Source of the DNA: Benincasa hispida
Lineage: Eukaryota > Streptophyta > Magnoliopsida > Cucurbitales > Cucurbitaceae
DNA length: 64,000 nt
Assembly (NCBI RefSeq): GCF_009727055.1
Contig: NC_052353.1
Span: 45,535,954 to 45,599,953, forward strand
Direction of reading: 5' to 3'
Positions within the stretch are counted from its first letter, which is position 1; every line of letters begins with the position of its first letter. The notes beneath the pieces were generated by a model. It was given only the letters and a program-made list of their open reading frames with translations, was not told the DNA's origin and did no database searches. A program made the position numbers and the translations under genes. Shown here piece by piece: positions 47,816 to 57,339 of the stretch.

Positions 47816-50084
47816 TATTGGGGTTGATGCCCTAAATCTTGTAGGATCCTGTAGTTTGTAAACACATGTGTGAACAAATATTTGTGATGTAATAATATGA
47901 GATATTTTCTTCACTGTTGTATATGAAATATGAGATATTTTAATTACATTCACCACAAACCAATAAACTAAGATCCCTGGTTATCGTTGTAACTTAAGCA
48001 TGTATGTGGAGACATACAAGTGGATCATGTCTTAAGTGATAACCTAAATGGTCTATAGTATATGGATAAAGGAGAAAAACATTATCCTGGTGACACTACG
48101 GATACGGCTTGCTTTGTAGATGTTACAAGTGTTATAAAGTGCTATAGATGGTCTGTTCCTGATCATTCATGTAGAGACATGCGAGCGGGATATCTTATAC
48201 AAAAGAGTTTATATAAGACAGAACCACGAAATGTTTAGTCTCATTATATAACGCCGTTCATGACAGAGACTTTCATTTCACTAGGATGACCATAGGTAAC
48301 ATGACCTTAATCCTAAGTGAGTTGGGAATTCCTACCTTTGAGGGCGATCCTTTGATTTGCATGGGTGCGAGTGGCCAAATTGCCGACTCAAACCTACCAC
48401 TTTGGGGATTCGTCTGATTGGGGAGTTGGGAACTCAGCTACACAAGATGGAATTCACTCCTTCCTCGAAGCAAGGGTAAGTAGATAGATTGCTCCCTTAA
48501 GGACTAATTCCGGGGCTTGAACAATGTGGCGCCACACACTGTCTCATGTCTCGAGAAGTGTTCACTCATAGCAGGACTATGATGTATTGTTCATTAAAGG
48601 ATTCAGTGGTACTTAAGGAGTTAAATGTAACTATAGGGTCATAACGGTAAATTACCTCAGCTGTACTTACGAGCAATCTGTGAAGGGTCATCGTACCATT
48701 GATTGGTTATATCCAATGGACACATAAATATATCTGTAGTGCGAAGAGTGTAGCTGTCGGCCTTTAGTGGAGTGTCCGACAGTTAATGGATGTTGGATAT
48801 CGTGATTAAAGAGTTTAGTCAGTTATTCACGTATTGTTGGAGTTTCAAGCTACAGGTCCATAAGTCCCATTGGTAGCTCAATGGATTCAAGATGAGAATT
48901 AGTTTTTGGGTTAGTTTGAAGTGTTCAAATTAACAAGAGGGAATTTGGTTATATATGATATAATTAAATTGGTTCAATTATATGTGATATAATTGATTTG
49001 ATGTATTAGATACATTAATTGGAGGAATTTATATAAATATGATTTATATTAAATATAGGAGAAATGACCTATGGTTTAAATATTACACATGATGTGATAT
49101 TAAAACTATAGGTTATAAATATAAATGATAAGTTAGTTATTCTATTTATTTATAATAAAAACAATTATGAGATAATTGTTTAGTTGGTTATTTCTTTTCT
49201 CCATTAACCGTGCAAGTGGGAGGTTAATTTCAGTTTAATAACTGAAGAATAAAATGAAAAGAGTTTTCATTTTACTAGACAATCGCTTCATTATTACATT
49301 ACTAATCGATCACTCACGAGAGATTAAATGATAGCCCTTCCAAGAGATTAAATGATCGAGCGAGAGATTGCTAGACGATTGCTCACGAGAGTGAGAGATT
49401 GCTAGATGATTGGCCAAAAGATTGCTCACAGGATTGAGAGATTGCTAGACAATTGGCCAGACGATTGCTCACGAAAGCAAGAGATTGCTAGACGATTTCT
49501 CACGAGAGCGAGAGATTGCTAGAGGATTGGCTAGACGATTGCTCAGGAGAGCGAGAGATTACTAGACGATTGCTCACGAGAGTGGGAGATTGCTAGACGA
49601 TCAAGTACCCACTGTCTATACGATATACTTAACATTTCTCCCACTTACTCGATCGTGTAGTTCGATCATATACATCTTCCTTCCTTCTACCAAATTCACA
49701 CAGAGCCCACACCTCCTAGATTCTTACTCCGAGAATACCAAGGTTACTAAGTGGTAGTGTCGAGGGTTTCCATTCAAGGATCAAACAGTTCGAGTTTGTG
49801 ATGAGAGCAAAATTTTGCTAGACGATTGCAGCGAGGGCGAGAGTTTTCCAAACAATTGCTCTTCGTTTCTTTGCGTTTGACCAGTGTAGATCGAGGGAAT
49901 ACGTGAAGAAGAGTTCTTCAAAGGTATGTCCGTCAATTCTCTTTGTTTTAGTAAGAAAGCATGCTATAATTTTCTCTATAATGTATAACTGTTCTTGTAT
50001 GTTTGTGAATGCGTTTATTCTTTCACAATGGGCTTGGAAAGATCTTGCTTCCGCTCACTAATTCTCTTAATAAGAGTTCCTTCA
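47816..50084 (+). mobile_element. Copia element D, complete LTR (2.27 kb)
   Basis: It starts TATTGGGGTTGATGCCCTAA (the usual TGTTG has changed to TATTG) and ends AAGAGTTCCTTCA. Landmarks shared with the other copia LTRs include gtttgtaaa, ggtgacactacggata, cttgaacaatg and gtgaagggtcat. It includes an array (about 49311-49602) of agagattgctagacgattg units. A PBS follows immediately (50087), so this LTR functions by position as both the 3' LTR of element D and a 5' LTR for the next leader. Confidence 0.88.
49311..49602 (+). repeat. Minisatellite in the LTR (about 30-bp degenerate unit, 8-9 copies)
   Basis: The unit is gctcacgagagcgagagatt plus gctagacgatt, repeated with substitutions and small indels. 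The truncated 5' LTR (45211-45290) retains only about two units. Spacing and sequence vary too much for a clean array. Confidence 0.85.
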
Positions 50085-50840
50085 ATTGGTATCAGAGCCA
50101 GGTTGTTCTGATATTCCAAATCCATTGTTGTATTGAATTGCATTTACATTCTTGGTGGGTTGTAAGCATGTCTACATTATGTTTAAGTGTTAAATGTATT
50201 TATGGATGTGGATTAATGGAGTTTCTGGGATGATTGTCTCTGGTTATTGCTTTCTTTTTATTTCAAAGTTAATTATAATGGCCCCTGTATTTTTGGGCAT
50301 ATTAACTTGCTATCGTGTATGTAATTCAAAGTGTTTGAGTCTGTAAGAGTTGCTCGTGATGAAGCTTCAAGGCATGGAGATGCAGTTTACTTCGAGGAAG
50401 AAGACGACCAAGAATTGGTCAGATTGTGTAGCCCAAGCTAAACAATCGTTTATATTTGGCTAAACGATCGAGTAAAAAAGTTCTAACTACACGATCATTT
50501 GGCTAATGCTAAACGAACGAGTAAAGTGTTTACTCAATCGGTTTACATTGGCTACTCGATCGTGTAAACAATCAGGGTAGACGATCACAAAGAAAGCTAC
50601 ATGATCAGGACGCGAGGCTTTGCCCGGCCGATTCAAGACCCAGTTCGCCTGTTTGAACCGGTTTACTCGATGTTTTATGTAATAGATAGTTTTTATTTCC
50701 GATTTTTTTAGGCTAATCATCCCAGTCCATTAATTTTTTGTGAATGTACATGAGATGTATGTTTAAATTATATGTCATATAGTATGCCATATAGTTTTAA
50801 ATCTCACTATACGTTATGTATTTTGTCATGCATCATCTCT
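50085..50840 (+). mobile_element. Second copy of the copia D leader with PBS
   Basis: PBS tggtatcagagc at 50087-50098. The next 750 bp repeat 45752-46522 with few differences, ending in the same catgcatcatctct where the first copy stops. No gag or pol follows. This gives the order LTR-leader-pol-LTR-leader, as produced by recombination between LTRs of neighbouring copies or by a tandem insertion that lost its right half. Confidence 0.8.
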
Positions 50841-51334
50841 TTAGTGTAAGAGTCGTGCGCCAAATGGTTTTGGAAACGGAGCGTGCCCCAAATGGCTCCC
50901 AGGCCCGACGGGCTACCTTGGGCCCAATTTTTGTGTGCTAACTGGCAAAAATTTGAAAACGGACCCAAGGCTTTAGAACATAAAAAAAACAAGTCGTGCA
51001 TCAAACGATTTTGGGAATAGAGCTTGGTGCCCAACTTGTGGGGAGTAGAAATATTGATATGTCAATGGATTTTTTTTTTTAATTTTTTTTTAGCCAATAT
51101 GTGGTATTAGGATTTAACTAAAACAATAGTAATAAATAAATAATGTTGTGAAAATTCATGATATGTTCATAAATTGGAAACCAATAAGCAATTTGTTTGT
51201 TCTTCCTTTTTATCTTCAACCACGAGAAAGAGATTGAATGATGGGCAGAGCATTTGCATATGACTTTTGCTTTGCTTTCATATAATTTCGTTTCAGAAAC
51301 CAAAATTCAATTCTTCCATTAGGAGAAATCAACA
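50841..51334. other. Diverged repeat pair and upstream region of the methyltransferase gene
   Basis: Two diverged copies of a block occur about 140 bp apart: gtcgtgcgccaaatggtttt-ggaaacggagcgtgcccca (about 50849) and gtcgtgcatcaaacgatttt-gggaatagagctt-ggtgccca (about 50993). Between them is GC-richer sequence (cccaggcccgacgggc). The last ~270 bp are AT-rich and may hold the promoter of the gene at 51335 (tataat at about 51281, weak). I could not identify the repeat. Confidence 0.5.
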
Positions 51335-52021
51335 ATGGAACGGCACGTACGCCTTTTTCTCAACAAGCTCTCATTTGCTTCCATTGCCATTGCTACTCTC
51401 ACCTTCATCTTCCTCTTCCTCCAAACCCCACAAACCTGCGTTCCCCCAAATTCCCCTTCAAAACCCCATCTCAAATTCCCCAAATCCTCCTGTGATTCCA
51501 CTCCTCGCGAGCTCGTCTCCATTGACAAGAAGAACAAGCGTCTTTGGTCAACCAACGACTGGCAGAAGAAGCTCTCCTCCTTCATTCAATTCTTCCATGC
51601 CATTCGAGATCTAGGCCTTCTCCACAACCACACCAAAGTCATCTGCGTTTCCGCCGGAGCTGGCCACGAGGTCATGGCGCTCTCTCGTATGGGAGTCCTC
51701 GATGTCACCGGCGTCGAGTTGGTTGATTCGCCTCCTTTGGTGAGTCGTGCTGATCCACATAATTTGCCCTTTTTTGATCATGTTTTTGATTTGGCGTTTA
51801 CTGCTCATTTGGCTGAGGCGTTGTTTCCGTCTCGATTTGTTTCTGAGATGGAGAGAGCTGTTCGTCCTGATGGTGTTTGTGTGATCGTTGTTGAGGAATG
51901 TGGTGATGATGAAGTTAGGGACATTGTAGGGTTGTTTATGAAATCGCAATTTGTAGATTCGATTAACGTTACGTTAACAGGGTTGAAAATGACTCGGATT
52001 CTAATGAAAAGAAATTCTTGA
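51335..52021 (+). CDS. Membrane-anchored SAM-dependent methyltransferase-like protein (228 aa, single exon)
   Basis: Residues about 11-30 (SFASIAIATLTFIFLFLQ) form one hydrophobic segment after MERHVRLFLNK, a typical type II signal anchor. The rest would face the lumen of the ER or Golgi. Residues 102-113 (VICVSAGAGHEV) match motif I (SAM-binding G-x-G-x) of class I methyltransferases, VTGVELVD (124-131) the acidic post-I loop, NLPFFDHVFDLAFTAHLAEA (143-162) motif II, and RPDGVCVIVV (177-186) the motif III strand. Substrate unknown; plants have a family of short anchored Methyltransf_11-like proteins with this layout. Complete single exon. It is tail-to-tail with the FLA gene (221 bp between stop codons). 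The coding sequence is GC-richer than its surroundings. Confidence 0.85.
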   Translation: MERHVRLFLNKLSFASIAIATLTFIFLFLQTPQTCVPPNSPSKPHLKFPKSSCDSTPRELVSIDKKNKRLWSTNDWQKKLSSFIQFFHAIRDLGLLHNHTKVICVSAGAGHEVMALSRMGVLDVTGVELVDSPPLVSRADPHNLPFFDHVFDLAFTAHLAEALFPSRFVSEMERAVRPDGVCVIVVEECGDDEVRDIVGLFMKSQFVDSINVTLTGLKMTRILMKRNS

Positions 52022-52242
52022 TAGAACAATGTTCGTACGATTTCTTAATTTCGATTGCGATTTTTGTATTGAGATTGTACGAATGAAACCCTAAATGTAC
52101 AGAAAATGCAGGTTCAGAATTTCCTTTTTAATGATTTTGTATATTCATCATCATCCTGTTTCATTACAATCTGAGTTCCGAATCAGAACAGATGTTCTAG
52201 TTCTATGGACGGATTGAATTTCCACTAATTGAAGCAGCGATG

Positions 52243-53361
52243 TCATCTTGATGAATGAGGTAAACCGACGATCTCAAGCGACCGAGAAATTCCATGGATT
52301 ACACAGTTCCCTGATCGGAAAATCTCTGGCGAGACAATCTCCACGCCGTTAACGACCACCGTTCCTCTCGGAACCCGAACTCCTCCGAGGATCTCGAGAT
52401 CTTGACCGGAGACGAGCGTCTTGAGCGAAGTTTTGGCCGGCAACGAAGCGAGGGATTTGTATGTAACCATTTGAGGAACAATATGAAGCCTCACAGCTCG
52501 ATTCAGAACAGGCGATGGAGATGCTACAGAGGCCAAATTCGGCGGTGCAAAGACGGTAATCGATTTCAATCCTTCGAATTCTTGAAGAATCCCTTCAAGA
52601 ACAGATTGCAATCCGATTGCATAAGAAACAAACCCATTTGCACTAAGCCACCGTATGATTCTTCTCCATTCAACTTCAACCCCAACAACCCCATTCTTGG
52701 TTTCAAGAGGATCTGAAATTACAGTGGCATTTGAATCACAGAACGGCGCTTGAATGAAGCTCCATCCCTGACGAACATCAAGAGGATCAAGAGGAGAAAA
52801 TGGGCCAAGAACTCCATGAATGGAAACATTCCCACCAAGAAAAATATCAGGGTCAGTGACAAGAACATGATTGATCTCAACCAATCTAGCAGTGGAATTC
52901 ATTCTAGTGATAGCAATTTTCTTTGGCATCAAAAGGGTCGGGAGACAGACCCCTTGAGGCTTCTTTAACAAGTCAGCCATGGAAAGCTTGGAAGGGGAAG
53001 TGTGGTATTGGACGAGATTCTTGAGAAGCCATGGAGGGAGGGAAGTATTGGAAATGGCGGAATCTTTAATAGCGAAGATGGTGGAATTTTGAGGGGAGAA
53101 GAAATGTTCAGGGGAGACCTGAAGAAGTGTGGCAATGGTGTTGAAACCGGCTCTTCTTAAGGCTCTTGATGCGTTTAAAGAGAGTTCGTCGGCCATGGCT
53201 TTGTTGGGTGGAGTTGCAGAGTGGGAAGTAGTAGAGTGCAGAGCTGTAGTTATGGCGAAGAAGGCTAAAACTACAGAGATGGAGAAGACGATGGGTGCAT
53301 GCCACCATTCGAATGAACACTTAGCCATTTGATTGAACGATTGATTTTCACCGCGTTCCAA
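52243..53361 (-). CDS. Fasciclin-like arabinogalactan-type protein, FLA21-like (372 aa)
   Basis: Complete single exon on the minus strand. Residues 23-41 (PIVFSISVVLAFFAITTA) form a signal peptide or anchor. Two fasciclin-like domains follow: about 66-187 (H1-like STIFAIKDSAI, YH at 119-120, H2-like IHGVLGPFSPLD) and about 236-364 (ITVFAPPN, RLHIVPQMVTYKSL, VVVNGVEIVSPEIF). Six potential N-glycosylation sites include N63, N92, N105, N155, N178 and N211. It has few Ala-Pro/Pro-Ala glycomodules and no obvious C-terminal GPI signal. That fits the poorly characterised FLA19-21 subgroup (cf. At5g06920) rather than classic FLAs. Probable extracellular or wall-associated adhesion protein, by family. 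A second in-frame Met at 12 could also be the start. Confidence 0.9.
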   Translation of the reverse strand: MERGENQSFNQMAKCSFEWWHAPIVFSISVVLAFFAITTALHSTTSHSATPPNKAMADELSLNASRALRRAGFNTIATLLQVSPEHFFSPQNSTIFAIKDSAISNTSLPPWLLKNLVQYHTSPSKLSMADLLKKPQGVCLPTLLMPKKIAITRMNSTARLVEINHVLVTDPDIFLGGNVSIHGVLGPFSPLDPLDVRQGWSFIQAPFCDSNATVISDPLETKNGVVGVEVEWRRIIRWLSANGFVSYAIGLQSVLEGILQEFEGLKSITVFAPPNLASVASPSPVLNRAVRLHIVPQMVTYKSLASLPAKTSLKTLVSGQDLEILGGVRVPRGTVVVNGVEIVSPEIFRSGNCVIHGISRSLEIVGLPHSSR

Positions 53362-54282
53362 AACTGAAATTCTGCACAGAAATCAGAAGAAGAATGCTAT
53401 TTTTCCTGGTTTTGGAGGGAAACGTTGATGATGAGAGGCCTAAGCCCAGATATTTCTGTATTGGATAATAACCCAATAAGAGTTGGGCCTCAAACTTTCT
53501 GTCTCGGCCCAACATAAGCCCGTTTAGAAAGTTCGAAAATTTTCAAATTTGATAAGTAAATATATTAGTTTAAATTACGAATTTCATTTTAATTGTCTTA
53601 AAAGTCCCCAAACTTTGAACTTTGAAATTAACATACATTTAGGTATTGTTGTTATAAAATAAAGAAAATACATAATTTCGGTTTTGTTATGATTTTAGAA
53701 GTCTTCATTTGGTTTTAGAATATTATTTTAATCCATATATTTTGGGATTCATTTTGCTTTCATATGTAAAACTAGTTCTCCTTATCTCATAGTCTTCAAT
53801 CACAATGTAACCTTTTCTAATTCTCCTTGGAGTTGTGCTATTGATTTTGAGAGTTTACAAATTTGTTAATTGGGGTTCAAACAATCAAAAGTTTCCTCAT
53901 TCTCAAATTGCTAGGGTTTTTATATTAAACCTCTTCCTTATAGGTTGTGAAGATATAGTTAAAATATCTTTTCTTATTTTAAAATTACTAATATTATTAT
54001 TAAACTCATTTTGGTAAACTGAAAGATTAAATTTAAAATTTAGTAAAATCACAGTGACTAAATATAATAAAATTTAAAGTATGAAAACTAAACTAATATT
54101 TTAATCGAAAAGGAAATATTGAATAAAATAACAATTAAACGAAAATAAAAATTGGAACATAGTTGGTAGGGTAGGGCAAGACAGAATCCGTTGGCCATGG
54201 CAGCAGGAGACAAAGCGAATGATGATTTGAAGGCCATTTGGCCACTCTACTTCAATAATCAATACAATTATACAATACAACT
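53362..54282. other. Intergenic: upstream of the FLA21-like gene, no gene seen
   Basis: It includes the minus-strand promoter/5' UTR of the FLA-like gene (from 53362). The repeated phrases gggcctc and ggcccaac (about 53480-53515) are short. No TATA could be fixed. It ends at the MITE target duplication (54275-54282). Confidence 0.5.
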
Positions 54283-54682
54283 TAGTAGTGTTTAAAAAAC
54301 CCGATAATCCGATCAACTCGAACTATCCAACCCAAACCGTAAGGGTTGGGTTGAGTTAGATTTTATTTTGGATTGAATTGGGTTAAAAAGGTTAAAAAAT
54401 ATTAAATTCGAGTTGGGTTTGGGATTACCCCATTTCAGGGTCGAGTTAACCCGACCCGACCCGAATATATATATATATATATAAAAGTTAAAAAAAAATC
54501 AAATTAAAAATATATATATATAAAATAAAAAAATAGAACCGGTGACCTAATTCGGCCCAACCTGAAAATTTTGGATTGGGTTGACCCTCCAAAAAAGAAC
54601 TTCATTATTAGCCAATCCGAATTTTTAGGTTGGTTCACAAAAATCTTCCAATCCGATTCAATCCGAACTATGTACACCCCTA
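54283..54682. mobile_element. hAT-type MITE, 400 bp, exact 8-bp target duplication
   Basis: It starts TAGTAGTGTTTAAAAAACCCG and ends CTATGTACACCCCTA, imperfect inverted termini. ATACAACT flanks it on both sides (54275-54282 and 54683-54690) without a mismatch. Internal GGGTTGGGTTGA, CGACCCGACCCGA and a long TA run can pair with one another, and there is no coding potential. The exact duplication suggests a younger insertion than the element at 2478. Confidence 0.88.
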
Positions 54683-55004
54683 ATACAACTTTTTTAAATT
54701 AAATAAAGCTAAGTCAAGAGCTTCCAAGTATTAAAATCTTCCGCGTTTTTAGGCTTCACACCCAATGGAAACTTGGCTCTAGTAAAAACAAATTAGAATA
54801 TTCTCACTAAAGATTTTATAACATTTATTTGGAAATTGGTATCTTTTTTCTCTCTATTACCTTCAGAACCAAACAACAGTCATCACCACACAACAATCTC
54901 CAAATTTTCCACCAAAAATTTATGACACAATTTAAGAATCAAAAGAATATATTTATATAAACATGAGATTTCTGTAAGGAAAAAACTAAAAATTGGGATC
55001 AATC

Positions 55005-55301
55005 TCAATGAACCGAATCAACCCCATCTCTTTTTCTAGTAACCCGAATATAACAAAAAACAGCTGCAAAAATTGCCGTTACAAGGCCGCCGATGATGAC
55101 TCCCCCGCCGGCCACCGACTTATCGCCGTGGTGCTTTCCCAGCCGCCGGATCTCCGGCGCCTCAGCCACTCCATACCCTTCTCCGGTCCCGGTCTCCAAT
55201 GGCTCCGGCGCCGCCGACTCTGTTGTTGTGGCAATCGAAGCCATTGCTTGAATCAGCAAGATCTCGGCCACAATGAGGCAAAGAAGGCAAAATTTGGTCA
55301 T
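55005..55301 (-). CDS. Small secreted/single-pass membrane protein (98 aa), unknown function
   Basis: Minus-strand single exon. Residues 1-21 (FCLLCLIVAEILLIQAMA) form a signal peptide. The middle (about 22-60) is short and Ala/Thr/Glu-rich. A Gly-rich membrane helix at about 65-85 (AGGGVIIGGLVTAIFAAVFC) is followed by YIRVTRKRDGVDSVH, a basic cytosolic tail, giving a type I topology. I recall small plant transmembrane proteins with a similar gVIIGGLvtAifA-YIRVTRKR end, but no function. A TATA-like ctatttaa on the minus strand (55437-55444) lies 136 bp upstream of the ATG. The plus-strand ORF at 54993-55367 is its antisense shadow. Confidence 0.75.
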   Translation of the reverse strand: MTKFCLLCLIVAEILLIQAMASIATTTESAAPEPLETGTGEGYGVAEAPEIRRLGKHHGDKSVAGGGVIIGGLVTAIFAAVFCYIRVTRKRDGVDSVH

Positions 55302-56990
55302 GGATTGGAAACGAAGAAGGTTTTAGTTAATTTGAAGAGGTTTGCGAATATGGGTTTTTCAATTTGAGGGAAATTTTTTTTGGTTGGGTTGAGATTTGAG
55401 GATGAACTTTGAAGAGGAGGATTTGGTCTTGGGGTGTTAAATAGAGGAAGTTTAAGTCATAAGTGTGTGTTGTTTTGTTGAGAATTGTGATGGTGGGTCC
55501 TCTGAGTTTTGTTTTTATGTTTTAAAGTACGTTTCATAATTGATATAGGGATTTTGATTTGGTGGAGGCTGTTTACTCCCAAGAAAAGCAATACGCGTGG
55601 AGTCAGTAGAGTAGCTTTCAATTATATAAATTTGTAGTTTAGATTTTCTTCCAAATAATTTAATAGTTTTCAATTTAGTCATTCATAATTTTTTTAACTT
55701 AACGGTAACATCACCATAGCTCAAGTTATATAAATCTTCTACTACTCATTTTGAGATTTGAATCTTGACTCGTAAAAAAATTAGTTTTAATTTGTGTTAA
55801 AAGGATAATAAATGACAAACAATCATCGGAGTTAAAACAAGTACCACCCTTATAAACAATGATAGAAACCCACTAAGGAAGGGACTATCAAAAACTAGAG
55901 GTCACACATCTTTCACAACTAAAGGCGATCATCCAAAAAAGAGTTCACACACGCCTCTCAAGCCAAACAATCAGCAAACTTTATTGCACAAACGGTCACA
56001 AAAAGAAAACGAAACAATACCCACTTTGCTTGCTTGAAATCAATTTCATCATCAAAACACTATTAATCGCAAAAAGTAGTATTATAATTGTTGAGAATAC
56101 AATCAAAGTTATCATAAATATGTGAAAGGATCGTTGCTTCTAACCATAGTCTTGTTGAATAATATCATGTTCCATCTCAAAATTAATTGGCTATGACAGA
56201 AATAGCTCTCATTATAAAGATTGTGAGGTACCTCTATCTTTTCATCATGAGAACCTAAAAAATATATATGATTGGGTAAAATAATAAACAGAAAAATGGG
56301 TTCTTGAATGTAAATAAAAAATAGCGTTTGAATAATTAGTAAGATTTAAATATATATATATATATTCTTAATACAACAAGTGAGAATATGGACACAGAGG
56401 AATTTAGATTTGAACCTTTTGAAAAAAAATAAATACATCATAAATTAATAATTAGGTATACTTACTATGACAAAACCAAATTTAAGCTAAACTCACACCA
56501 AATTAATTAAATTGATAATCTAGTCATGATATTAATTAAATGTGACTTATAAACTAAGTATAGAAATGAAAATTAAATTTCACTTGACCATGTCGCCCCT
56601 ATACTGTGTAAATAGTGGAATTTATTCTTTGGAAAGCCAACTTGAAGGTTTGGTTGAATTGAAATTCAGTCAAAGAAAATAATTGATATACTTTTTTCGT
56701 TTTATATAAATGCCAATATGGTTTTTAGTTGTGACAAATTAAGAAACTATAGGTAGACCCAGTTGGAGTTTACCGTTAAAATATAGTTCCTTAGCAAAGC
56801 AAAGCTAAGGCATGTCTGTCAACTCAAACTTCTTATAGTTTCAAAATAAATAAATAAATCCTATTATAAATATTATAATAATATATGCCTAATATTTTGT
56901 ATTCTAAAATCCATGTTTCATTTTTCATGTTGTCTATATACCTTCTAATTATTTATGTTTGGTGTCCATGTAAGACCACATTCTATTTGT
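55302..56990. other. Promoter of the small membrane-protein gene and AT-rich intergenic DNA
   Basis: The first ~150 bp hold the 5' UTR and TATA-like element of the minus-strand gene. The remainder is AT-rich, with a TA run at about 56352-56366 and (ataaat) near 56847. No gene or TE domain was recognised. The right end grades into the copia E LTR. Confidence 0.5.
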
Positions 56991-57205
56991 CAAATTGTTT
57001 ATAATTAGTGACACTTTGCGGTTTGAAGGGATATGCACATTTTGGTGATAAATCTATTTTATAGTTCCATTTTAATTTTCACATTTTCATATTTTCATAT
57101 TTTCATAATTATTTTTATTTTTATTTTATTTGTTTATTATTATATTATATTTTCTCAATTTTCGTGTTCCCGTTGTGCCTCGTTTTGCTCCTCAGTTTTA
57201 CAACA
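56991..57205 (+). mobile_element. Copia element E, 5' LTR (3' part recognisable)
   Basis: It aligns with 60826-61027 (tagtgaca-ttg-ggtttg, gatatgcacattttggtga, aaatctattttata, ttttatttgtttattattat) and ends CAGTTTTACAACA. A TATA-like tataattag is near 57000. The left terminus could not be fixed. cattatccacacgagc (57206-57221) follows as a PBS-like site. Confidence 0.7.
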
Positions 57206-57339
57206 CATTATCCACACGAGCTTTTATCGATTCCCCATTGAAGGTACGTCTTAAAGGTAGGTTGTTTTTTTTTTCCTCTTTATTATAATTAATAAATTAA
57301 ATGTTATTTTGCATATTTGGTACATATTAAATTTCTAAT

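Noticed and set aside
49311..49602. Centromeric-type satellite
   Set aside because: Only about 300 bp and confined to an LTR; satellites would form long arrays.
54993..55367. 124-codon plus-strand ORF
   Set aside because: Exact antisense of the 98-residue minus-strand gene, which has signal peptide, helix and upstream TATA-like box.
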